Shown in pieces: positions 7,337 to 13,360 of a DNA stretch of 17,248 bases. How positions within the stretch are numbered: the stretch's first letter is position 1; every line of letters starts with the position of its first letter. Source of the DNA: JBKPHS01 sp046729975 (lineage in GTDB: Bacteria > Actinomycetota > Thermoleophilia > Solirubrobacterales > Thermoleophilaceae). Below the pieces are notes generated by a model. That model made no database searches. It worked only from the letters and a program-made list of their open reading frames with translations, and was not told the DNA's origin. The stretch lies in the NCBI GenBank assembly GCA_046729975.1, contig JBKPHS010000203.1:1-17248 (forward strand), in the 5' to 3' direction. The translations under genes and the position numbers were made by a program.

Positions 7337-8460
7337 CTCGCGTCCAGCGAGAGCGCGTCCTCAAGGGCCGAGAGCAGCCGCTCGGTCGCCGCTGGGCCGC
7401 GGATCGTCGCGCGGACGTGGTGATCCTCGCCGAGCGGCCCGCCCGGTGCGACGATCACACCCGATCGCTCGAGCCTCGCGGCGAGGTCGGCGCCCGAGCG
7501 GCCGGGCGCCTCGAGCCAGACGAAGTTCGCCTCGCTGTCCGGAGCGTCGACCGGCAGGTCGTGGAGGGCGGCGAGCAACCGGCGGCGCTGCTCGACCACG
7601 ATGCGCCGGCGCCGGTCGATTTCCCCGTCGCCGCTCGCCAGGGCATGGAGCACCGCCGCCTGGGTGAGGGCGTTAACGCCGAGCACCGGGGCGATCGCCT
7701 CGAGCAGCGCGCCCGACGCCCGCGAGCCGATCGCGTAGCCGGCCCGCAGGCCGGACAGCCCGTAGATCTTCGAGAACGTCCTGAACACGAGCAGGCGCGG
7801 GAACGCCTCGACCAAGCGAAGGCAGGCGTCCACTGCCTCGACGTCCTGGAACTGGACGTACGCCTCGTCGACGAGCAGGTGCACGTGCTCGGGCAAAGCC
7901 CCGGCGAGAGCGGCGACGCGCTCGGCGGGGAGGTAGCTCCCGGTCGGGTCGTTCGGGTTGCAGAGCACGAGCGCCCGTGTCCGCTCCCCGACCGCGGCAA
8001 GCAGCGCGTCCTCGTCGGCCCGGCCGCCGGCGAGCTCGACCGCAACCGGCCGCGCCCCGGCGCGCGAGGCCATCAGCGGATACAGCGGGTAGGAGGGCCA
8101 CGGCGTGACTAGCTCGTCGCCGGGCGAGAGGAGCGCCAGCGCGGCGGCTTGGAGCAGCTCGGCCGCGCCGTTCCCGAGCACGATCTGCTCCGGCGCGACC
8201 CCGTGGCGCTCGGCGAGCAGCTCGCGGATCGGCGCCGCGTAGCGGTCCGGGTAGCCGTTCACGCCCCCGCGCGCAGCGGCTATCGAGGCGTTCACGACCT
8301 CCGAGTTCGGCAGGTCGGGCCATTCCGTGCTCGAGAGGTCGAGCCGGGGGATCTGAGCGAGCGCCTTCGCCTTCTCGCGCCGGCGGCGCTCGCGGAGGCC
8401 TCGATTGACCTCCTCCTGGTCCATGTCCTCGAACTGCCGGTAGTAGTCGAGCAGCCCCAT
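7333..8460 (-). CDS. PLP-dependent aminotransferase, HisC-like fold type I
   Basis: Predicted class I/II aminotransferase similar to histidinol-phosphate aminotransferase and CobD-type L-threonine-phosphate decarboxylase. The 375-residue product has YPDRYAAPIRELLAERHG (70-87), the GNGAAELL loop at 97-104, NPNDPTG at 168-174, DEAYVQF with Asp198, and the PLP Schiff-base Lys231 in FSKIYGLSGLRAGYAIG. The ATG at 8460 gives MGLLDYYRQFEDM; an in-frame start at 8532 would add 24 low-complexity residues that overlap the upstream gene. Residues 1-35 form a charged helical extension absent from textbook HisC. No histidine-pathway gene lies nearby, so a role in histidine synthesis is not supported by context. 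It follows the membrane-protein gene by 7 nt, probably in the same transcript. Exact substrate uncertain. Confidence 0.88.
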   Translation of the reverse strand: MGLLDYYRQFEDMDQEEVNRGLRERRRREKAKALAQIPRLDLSSTEWPDLPNSEVVNASIAAARGGVNGYPDRYAAPIRELLAERHGVAPEQIVLGNGAAELLQAAALALLSPGDELVTPWPSYPLYPLMASRAGARPVAVELAGGRADEDALLAAVGERTRALVLCNPNDPTGSYLPAERVAALAGALPEHVHLLVDEAYVQFQDVEAVDACLRLVEAFPRLLVFRTFSKIYGLSGLRAGYAIGSRASGALLEAIAPVLGVNALTQAAVLHALASGDGEIDRRRRIVVEQRRRLLAALHDLPVDAPDSEANFVWLEAPGRSGADLAARLERSGVIVAPGGPLGEDHHVRATIRGPAATERLLSALEDALSLDAS

Positions 8461-8467
8461 GCGCCCG

Positions 8468-8944
8468 CTAGCCTCGCGGCGCGACCGACGGCCCCGGGCC
8501 CTCGATGATGAAGAACCAGAACAGGAAGGCACTGCCTGCGATCACCAGGCTCACGATGAAGATGCGCTCGAGCGCCCCGGCCTTCTGCTCGTGACCGGCG
8601 GCACGGCGGATCAGCTTCCAGTTGTTGTCGAGCTGCTTGGCGAGCGCCAGCGTCACGAACAGCGTGAGCAGCATGCCGGCGAAAGCCGAGGCTATGCCGA
8701 GGGTGACCGAGTCCGTCTCGTAGTCCACCTGCGATCCGACCCACAACCAGCCGGCCGGCTGCGGGCCCCAGAGCGTTAGGCAGAGCAGCGTCTCGAGCAC
8801 GAGCACGAAGCCCGCGAGCACGCTGTCGAGCCGCCGCCGCCCGCCGCCAGCCGTGACCGGCCGCGCGCGGTAGCGCACCGGCGCGGTTCCCGGGCGGCGG
8901 CCGACGAGCAGGCCGCCCGTGTCTGTCGGGTCGTTCTTAGCCAT
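8468..8944 (-). CDS. Small integral membrane protein of unknown function (3 TM)
   Basis: I do not recognise the family. The 158-residue product has a basic, low-hydrophobicity N-terminus (residues 1-39, with RRPG, RYRARP and GGGRRR), then three strongly hydrophobic stretches at about 41-59, 79-102 and 127-147, the last being VSLVIAGSAFLFWFFIIEG-like and rich in Phe. The loop between helices 2 and 3 is basic (KQLDNNWKLIRRAAGHEQK). By the positive-inside rule the N-terminus is probably cytoplasmic. ATG 8944 is chosen over a TTG two codons upstream; neither has a clear Shine-Dalgarno. It lies 7 nt upstream of the aminotransferase on the same strand, so co-transcription is likely, although a functional link is unknown. 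Confidence 0.75.
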   Translation of the reverse strand: MAKNDPTDTGGLLVGRRPGTAPVRYRARPVTAGGGRRRLDSVLAGFVLVLETLLCLTLWGPQPAGWLWVGSQVDYETDSVTLGIASAFAGMLLTLFVTLALAKQLDNNWKLIRRAAGHEQKAGALERIFIVSLVIAGSAFLFWFFIIEGPGPSVAPRG

Positions 8945-8955
8945 GCCCAAGACGA

Positions 8956-8982
8956 AGCGGGCGAACCCTGGGGCCGCCCGCT
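8956..8982 (-). terminator. Inverted repeat, possible weak terminator after the acyl-CoA synthetase
   Basis: On the - strand AGCGGGCG and CGCCCGCT form a perfect 8-bp stem (arms at 8975-8982 and 8956-8963) around an 11-nt loop, followed by TCGTCTT. The trailing T tract is poor, so termination may be partial. It lies between the acyl-CoA synthetase stop and the membrane-protein ATG, so it could also be a leader hairpin for the latter. Confidence 0.4.
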
Positions 8983-9007
8983 CACCATTCTCAGTGTAGG
9001 AGGTTGC

Positions 9008-10801
9008 CTACCCGGAGTAGAGCCTCTCTATCTCGCCCTCGTACTTGTCCCCGACCACGTTCCGCTTGACCTTGAGCGTCGGCGTCAGCTCGCCGGTCTC
9101 CTGGGAGAGGTCGTGCGGCAGGATCGTGAACTGCTTGATCTGCTCGACGCGGCCGACCTTGGCGTTCACCTCGTCGACCACCTTCTGGACCTCCGCGCGC
9201 ATCTCATCCGACTGCGGCAGGTCGTCGACCTCGAGACCATGCTCCTTCGCGAACGCCGGCGCCTCCTCGGGGTCGAGCGTGATCAGGGCGACGAGATACG
9301 GGCGCCGGTCGCCGACCACGACGGCCTGGGAGATCCACCGGCTCTGCTTCAGCCCGTTCTCGATGTTCGCCGGGGTGATGTTCTTGCCGCCCGCCGTGAT
9401 GATGATGTCCTTCTTGCGGCCGGTGATGTAGAGGAAGCCGTCATCGTCCAGGTGCCCGAGGTCGCCGGTGTGCAGCCAGCCGTCCGCGAGGGCTTCCTGC
9501 GACGCCGCCTCGTTCTTGTAGTAGCCCTGGAAGATGTTCGGGCCGCGGAGCAGCACCTCGCCGTCCTCGCCGATCCTCACCTCGACGCCCGGAAGCGGCT
9601 TGCCGACCGAGCCGAAGCGGAAGTCGTCCGGCGTGTTGACCGTGGCGACCGTGGATGTCTCCGTCATGCCGTAGCCCTCCATCACGGGCACACCACAGGC
9701 GTAGAAGAACTCGAGGATCTCCTGCGCGATGGGTGCGGCGCCCGTAACGGCCTGCCGCATCCGGCCGCCGAAGAGGTTCCGGACGTTCTGGTACATCGCC
9801 TCGTCGGCCTGGTCGAACGCCTGCCTTAGCTCCGCCGGCACGTCCTCGCCCCGCTGATCCATCTGGCGCACCTGGAGGCCGAGCTTGACCGCCTGCTGCA
9901 GCTTCTCGGGATCCTCGGCGTTGCTCGTCGCGAGCGTGTAGATCTTCTCGAAGATCCGCGGCACCGACGGGAAGTACGTCGGCTTCACCTCCATGAGGTT
10001 GGGGATGATCTTCTGCGGGTCCTTCTCCCAGTACGCGATCGTCGCGCCGAGATCCACGCCCACGTACTGGATCAGCAGGGCGAACGAGTGCGCCAGCGGC
10101 AGGAACAGGTAGACGATCTCGCCCTCCTGGAGCGTGCCGGTCTGCTGGGTCATCGAAGTGACCTGGCGGTAGTTGCCGTGCGTCAGCACGCAGCCCTTGG
10201 GCGGGCCCGTGGTGCCCGAGGTGTAGATGTAGACGCACGTATCGTCGGGCGTGACGGACGCCACCCGCTCGTCGTACTCGGACTCGTCCCGCCCGCGGCC
10301 GCGCTCGCGCAACTCGGTCAGCGGGATCGCGTCGCCCAGCTCGGCGTCACCCGGCTCGAGGACGATCACGAACTCGAGCTTCGGGAGCTCGTCCTGGACC
10401 TCGCGGATCTTCACGAGCTGCTCGCCGTCCTCGACGAAGACTGCTCGCGACTCCGAGTGCTCGAGGACGTAGCGGCACTCCTCCGGCGAGTTCGTCTGAT
10501 AGATCGACACCGACGTGGCGCCGGACGCCAGGATCGCGAAGTTGGCATACGTCCACTCGGGGCGCGAGTGGCTGAGGATGGACACCCTGTCGCCCTTGTC
10601 GACGCCGAGGTCCGCCAGGCCGAGCGCGATCTCCTTGACTATCGCGCCGAGCTCGGCGTAGGAGATCTCGACCCAGTCGTCGCCCTGCTTGTGGAGAAGG
10701 GCCGTCCTGTCGCCGCGCTGCGCGGCCGCAAGGCCCACCATGTCCGCCATCGTTGTCGAGCCGGTGCTCGCCTCGACGGCGCTGACTGTGCCAACTTCCA
10801 T
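9008..10801 (-). CDS. Long-chain fatty acid--CoA ligase (AMP-dependent synthetase, FadD15-like)
   Basis: ANL-superfamily enzyme that activates fatty acids to acyl-CoA via an acyl-adenylate, feeding beta-oxidation or lipid synthesis; cytosolic or membrane-associated. The 597-residue product has the P-loop YTSGTTGPPKG (193-203), the A5 motif GYGMTET (376-382), the A7 motif GWLHTGDLG (441-449), the hinge GRKKDIIITAGGKN (461-474) and a C-terminal Lys in TGELTPTLKVKRN. The FPSVPRIFEKIY and AVTGAAPIAQEI segments are typical of bacterial long-chain synthetases. The start is ATG 10801, preceded by a purine-rich ribosome binding site (GGAGAGAGGA, on 10809-10818) 7 nt away; a TTG directly before it is less likely. 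It is flanked upstream by the 58-residue HTH-like gene on the same strand. Chain-length preference cannot be read from sequence. Confidence 0.95.
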   Translation of the reverse strand: MEVGTVSAVEASTGSTTMADMVGLAAAQRGDRTALLHKQGDDWVEISYAELGAIVKEIALGLADLGVDKGDRVSILSHSRPEWTYANFAILASGATSVSIYQTNSPEECRYVLEHSESRAVFVEDGEQLVKIREVQDELPKLEFVIVLEPGDAELGDAIPLTELRERGRGRDESEYDERVASVTPDDTCVYIYTSGTTGPPKGCVLTHGNYRQVTSMTQQTGTLQEGEIVYLFLPLAHSFALLIQYVGVDLGATIAYWEKDPQKIIPNLMEVKPTYFPSVPRIFEKIYTLATSNAEDPEKLQQAVKLGLQVRQMDQRGEDVPAELRQAFDQADEAMYQNVRNLFGGRMRQAVTGAAPIAQEILEFFYACGVPVMEGYGMTETSTVATVNTPDDFRFGSVGKPLPGVEVRIGEDGEVLLRGPNIFQGYYKNEAASQEALADGWLHTGDLGHLDDDGFLYITGRKKDIIITAGGKNITPANIENGLKQSRWISQAVVVGDRRPYLVALITLDPEEAPAFAKEHGLEVDDLPQSDEMRAEVQKVVDEVNAKVGRVEQIKQFTILPHDLSQETGELTPTLKVKRNVVGDKYEGEIERLYSG

Positions 10802-10837
10802 CAAGCGATCCTCTCTCCGGGTACCTGCCGGGAGCGG

Positions 10838-10843
10838 ATTCTA
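10838..10843 (-). promoter_or_regulatory. Possible -10 element for the acyl-CoA synthetase gene
   Basis: On the - strand TAGAAT (TANNNT form) lies 36 nt upstream of the ATG at 10801, leaving a leader of about 30 nt that holds the GGAGAGAGGA ribosome binding site. The -35 position is GC-rich and unconvincing. The 101-nt gap to the upstream HTH-like gene is large for this window, consistent with a separate promoter. Confidence 0.3.
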
Positions 10844-10902
10844 TGCGGCTTTTGAGGGGGCCGGGGACCGCGTGGCGCCCGCCCCAGATCTGTCAGCCAG
10901 GC

Positions 10903-11079
10903 CTAGGCCTTGGCGAGCTCGCCCTTGTGCTGGGCGTTCTTCAGCGAGGTCAGAAACAGCGTCTTGTCGATCCGCCCCTGGAAGATCGGCACGCCGAGCT
11001 CCATGCACTTCGCGATGACTTCCCGTCGCTCCATGCCCGATTCGCGTGCGAGCTCGGTAGGGGTCAGGTGGATCGCCAT
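10903..11079 (-). CDS. Small putative HTH DNA-binding protein (58 aa)
   Basis: A short gene reading MAIHLTPTELARESGMERRE and ending KNAQHKGELAKA. Evidence that it is real: ATG 11079 is preceded at 9 nt by GGGAGGAG, the best ribosome binding site in the window, and a plausible promoter lies further upstream (11117-11144). Residues 5-36 resemble a helix-turn-helix: LTPTELARESG, a turn at MER, then REVIAKCMELGVPI, followed by a possible beta wing FQGRIDKTLFLTSLK. The layout recalls excisionase/MerR-type or IF2 N-terminal subdomains (TVxELAxExG...LKELG), though this is pattern similarity only. Its position directly upstream of the acyl-CoA synthetase, same strand, 101 nt apart, would suit a regulator, but no operator was identified. 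Could also be a nucleoid or RNA-binding micro-protein. Confidence 0.75.
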   Translation of the reverse strand: MAIHLTPTELARESGMERREVIAKCMELGVPIFQGRIDKTLFLTSLKNAQHKGELAKA

Positions 11080-11088
11080 GGAAGTTGT

Positions 11089-11096
11089 CTCCTCCC
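11089..11096 (-). promoter_or_regulatory. Strong ribosome binding site of the 58-aa gene
   Basis: GGGAGGAG on the - strand is almost fully complementary to the 16S rRNA 3' end and is separated by 9 nt from ATG 11079. It decides the start and is the main reason to accept this short reading frame as a gene. Confidence 0.75.
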
Positions 11097-11116
11097 GTCG
11101 ATTTGCCGGTTGTCCA

Positions 11117-11144
11117 AATGTACCGGTCGCGCCGGACGCCGCAA
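11117..11144 (-). promoter_or_regulatory. Candidate promoter of the 58-aa HTH-like gene
   Basis: On the - strand TTGCGG (11139-11144) and TACATT (11117-11122) are separated by 16 nt, close to a housekeeping -35/-10 pair, in a locally AT-richer stretch. Transcription would begin near 11110, giving a leader of about 30 nt that includes the GGGAGGAG site. Confidence 0.45.
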
Positions 11145-11190
11145 GCCTTTACCCGCAGTTTGCGCGAGTTTCGGCGTGCCGCCCAGCTTC

Positions 11191-11949
11191 TCAGATCGGG
11201 TTCGGTACCTCGATGAAGCGCTGCTCCACCCCGAAGCGCTCGGCGAGCAGCTCGCCGAGGCGCCGGACGCCGAACGTCTCCGAGGCGTAGTGCCCCACCG
11301 CGATGAAGTGGACGCCGGCCTCGCGGGCATCCGCCATCGCGAACTCGGCGGGCTCGCCGGTGAGGAAGGCGTCGAGCCCGAGAGCCGCGGCCTCCGCCAG
11401 TGACGAGGCGGCGCCGCCCGAGATCACGCCAACGCTCCGAACCGTCTGGGGCCCGCTGCGCCACGCGAACGGATCGCGGCCGAAGGCGCTGCGGCAGCGC
11501 TCGAGCAGCTCGTCGACATCGATGCCGGACGGCGAGCGGCCGACGAAGCCCACCTGGCGGCCCGCGTGGTCGCCGAACGGCTCCTCGCGCCGAAGCCCGA
11601 GGGCCCGGCAAATCAGGGCGTTGTTTCCGACCTCCGGGTGCGCGTCCAGCGGGAGGTGGTAGGCGGCGAGCGACATGTCGGCGTCGAACAGCGCCTTCAG
11701 GCGCGCCTTGAGCTGAGGCGTCACCGCGGCGGGCCCTCCCCTCCAGAAGATGCCGTGGTGGCAGAGCACGAGCTGCGCGCCCTCCGAGGCCGCGCGCTCG
11801 AACAGCTCGGCATGGGCCGAGACCCCGGTAGCGACCAGCGACACCTCAGCGGCGCCCGGCACCTGGAGCCCGTTCGGGCCGTAGTCCGGCCAGCCGGGCG
11901 CGTCGAGCAGGTCGTCCAGGTAGGCGACGATCTCGTCGCGTGAGGCCAC
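11191..11949 (-). CDS. Nif3-like dinuclear metal centre protein
   Basis: Member of the Nif3/YbgI (DUF34) family, hexameric proteins with a two-metal site, often annotated as GTP cyclohydrolase 1 type 2 homologues; the biological role is not settled. The 252-residue product is the short form without the inserted PII-like domain. Metal ligands can be placed by motif: His64-His65 in LCHHGIFW, Asp102 in YHLPLDAH, His220 and Glu224 in VGHYASE. The N-terminal GWPDYGPNGLQV (19-30) is typical. The start is GTG 11949, with no Shine-Dalgarno; instead a TACCTT -10 box ends 6 nt upstream, which suggests a leaderless mRNA. It diverges from the 83-residue gene with only 26 nt between start codons. The HTH-like gene lies 111 nt downstream on the same strand. 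Confidence 0.93.
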   Translation of the reverse strand: MASRDEIVAYLDDLLDAPGWPDYGPNGLQVPGAAEVSLVATGVSAHAELFERAASEGAQLVLCHHGIFWRGGPAAVTPQLKARLKALFDADMSLAAYHLPLDAHPEVGNNALICRALGLRREEPFGDHAGRQVGFVGRSPSGIDVDELLERCRSAFGRDPFAWRSGPQTVRSVGVISGGAASSLAEAAALGLDAFLTGEPAEFAMADAREAGVHFIAVGHYASETFGVRRLGELLAERFGVEQRFIEVPNPI

Positions 11950-11955
11950 GGCGGC

Positions 11956-11961
11956 AAGGTA
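11956..11961 (-). promoter_or_regulatory. -10 element for leaderless nif3-like gene
   Basis: TACCTT on the - strand, TANNNT form, ends 6 nt before the GTG at 11949, the spacing expected if transcription begins at the start codon. No ribosome binding site is present. It overlaps the + strand -10 candidate at 11960-11965 by two bases. Confidence 0.45.
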
Positions 11962-11965
11962 ACGT
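11960..11965 (+). promoter_or_regulatory. -10 element for the 83-aa gene
   Basis: TAACGT, TANNNT form, ends 10 nt before ATG 11976. Since only 26 nt separate the divergent start codons, any promoter for this gene must lie here or inside the nif3-like coding region. No Shine-Dalgarno precedes the ATG at a normal distance. Confidence 0.35.
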
Positions 11966-11975
11966 CTGCGCGGCG

Positions 11976-12227
11976 ATGCCGCCGCGCAAGGAGCTAGCCG
12001 CCGACTCGTTCATCGAGTCGCTCATGGACACGAACCTGTACTCGATGGGGGCGTTCTTCTCCGACCAGCATCCCGACCTAGTCGACGACGTGATCGACCA
12101 GGCCGACGCGATCGAGCTCGAGGGCCTGCGCGGATACGCCGACCGGCACGAGCTGAGCCTCGAGGAGTGCTTCCAAACGCTCCTGACCGCCCTGGCGGTG
12201 CGCTACTACAAGGCTGTCGCGGGTTAA
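11976..12227 (+). CDS. Conserved-looking hypothetical protein (83 aa)
   Basis: I do not recognise this protein. The 83-residue product starts MPPRKELAADSFIESLMDTN and is acidic in its middle (DLVDDVIDQADAIELEG, 34-50), then HELSLEECFQTLLTALAVRYYKAVAG. It looks all-helical, without signal peptide, membrane segment or cysteine motif (one Cys at 65). Codon use matches its neighbours (G/C at third positions), which supports coding. ATG 11976 is preferred to a GTG 36 nt upstream because that one lies inside the divergent nif3-like gene. It ends 8 nt before the sugar dehydrogenase GTG, so the two are probably co-transcribed, but a functional connection to a secreted enzyme is not obvious. Confidence 0.7.
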   Translation: MPPRKELAADSFIESLMDTNLYSMGAFFSDQHPDLVDDVIDQADAIELEGLRGYADRHELSLEECFQTLLTALAVRYYKAVAG

Positions 12228-12235
12228 CCCCCGCA

Positions 12236-13360
12236 GTGCGCCGCCTGCTTCTCCTCGTCCTCGCCACCGCCGCCTTCGGCTGGGCCGTGCCGGCCGCCGA
12301 AGCCGCGCCAAGGCTCGTGAGGGTGGGCACGTTCTCGTCGCCCGTCGAGGTCACGGCGCCCGGGGGCGACCGCGGCCGGGTCTTCGTCGTGGAGCAGGCG
12401 GGTGCGGTACGCGTGCTGAAGGGCGGGCGGAAGCTGCGGCGGCCGTTCCTCGACATTCGCGGGGACGTCCAGGCCGGGGGCGAGCGCGGGCTGCTCTCGA
12501 TGGCGTTCGCGCCCGACTACGAGCGGAGCGGCCTCTTCTACGTGTACTTCACCGACAACGGAGGCGACTTGCGGCTGCAGGAGTTCCGCCGGTCGGCGAA
12601 CCCCGACAGAGCGAGCCGAGCCAGCCGCCGCAACCTGCTGACCGTCGAGCACAGCCGCTTCGGCAACCACAACGGGGGTCACCTCGAGTTCGGCCCCGAC
12701 GGCCTCCTGTACGTGAGCATCGGCGATGGCGGGGGAGGAGGGGACACGCTCGGAAGCGGTCAGGACCTGGGGACGCTGCTCGGGAAGATCCTGCGCATCG
12801 ATCCGCGGTCGAGCAGGGGCGAGCCGTATGCGGTGCCCTCGTCCAATCCGTTCGCCGGGCACTCCGGCGCCCGCCCCGAGATCTACGCGTACGGCCTGCG
12901 CAACCCGTTCCGGTTCTCCTTCGACAGGCTCACGGGGGACCTCGCGATCGCCGACGTCGGGCAGGGAGAGGTGGAGGAGGTCGACTTCGTGCGCGCGGGC
13001 CGCGGCAGCGGCGCCAACTTCGGGTGGAATCGCTTCGAAGGCAGGCGGCGCTTCGCGCCGGGGGCCGCGCCCGGCCACGTGCCCCCCGTCCTCCAGCTGC
13101 TCCATTCGACCGGCGCCTGCTCAGTAATCGGCGGGTACGTGGTCCGAGACCGTTCGCTGCGCGGCCTGTACGGACGCTACGTCTACGGCGACCATTGCCT
13201 CAGCCGCCTGTGGTCGGCTCGCCTGCGCACGGGCCGCGCCGCCGAGAACAGGCGGCTGGCGCTCACGGTGACCGACCTGTCGTCGTTCGGCCTGGACGGG
13301 CGGGGCCGCCTCTACGCGGTCTCGCTACAGGGGCCGGTCTACCGCTTCGCCGCGCGCTGA
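12236..13360 (+). CDS. Secreted PQQ-dependent sugar dehydrogenase (GSDH family)
   Basis: Six-bladed beta-propeller oxidoreductase of the glucose/sorbosone dehydrogenase family, expected to oxidise aldose sugars outside the membrane using pyrroloquinoline quinone. The 374-residue product has a signal peptide (MRRLLLLVLATAAFGWAVPA, cleavage near AEA at 21-23). Family motifs are SSPVEVTAP, GERGLLSMAFAPDY (82-95), the active-site FGNHNGGHLEFGPDG with likely catalytic His145 (142-156), GDGGGGGD, YGLRNPFRFSFD (219-230), DVGQGEVEEVDF and NFGWNRFEG. C295 and C321 could form a disulfide. GTG 12236 is chosen because it begins the signal peptide; an earlier frame opening at 12167 overlaps the preceding gene. 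No PQQ-synthesis genes are in the window. The 3' end overlaps the convergent GH2 gene by 22 nt. Confidence 0.93.
   Translation: MRRLLLLVLATAAFGWAVPAAEAAPRLVRVGTFSSPVEVTAPGGDRGRVFVVEQAGAVRVLKGGRKLRRPFLDIRGDVQAGGERGLLSMAFAPDYERSGLFYVYFTDNGGDLRLQEFRRSANPDRASRASRRNLLTVEHSRFGNHNGGHLEFGPDGLLYVSIGDGGGGGDTLGSGQDLGTLLGKILRIDPRSSRGEPYAVPSSNPFAGHSGARPEIYAYGLRNPFRFSFDRLTGDLAIADVGQGEVEEVDFVRAGRGSGANFGWNRFEGRRRFAPGAAPGHVPPVLQLLHSTGACSVIGGYVVRDRSLRGLYGRYVYGDHCLSRLWSARLRTGRAAENRRLALTVTDLSSFGLDGRGRLYAVSLQGPVYRFAAR

Noticed and set aside
10844..10902. GC-rich partial inverted repeats after the HTH-like gene
   Set aside because: The GGGGC/GCCCC arms are imperfect and no T tract follows on the - strand, so I cannot call a terminator.
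10841..11611. 256-codon open frame on the - strand over the HTH-like gene
   Set aside because: Arg-rich shadow overlapping the nif3-like gene and the 58-aa gene, without RBS or motif.
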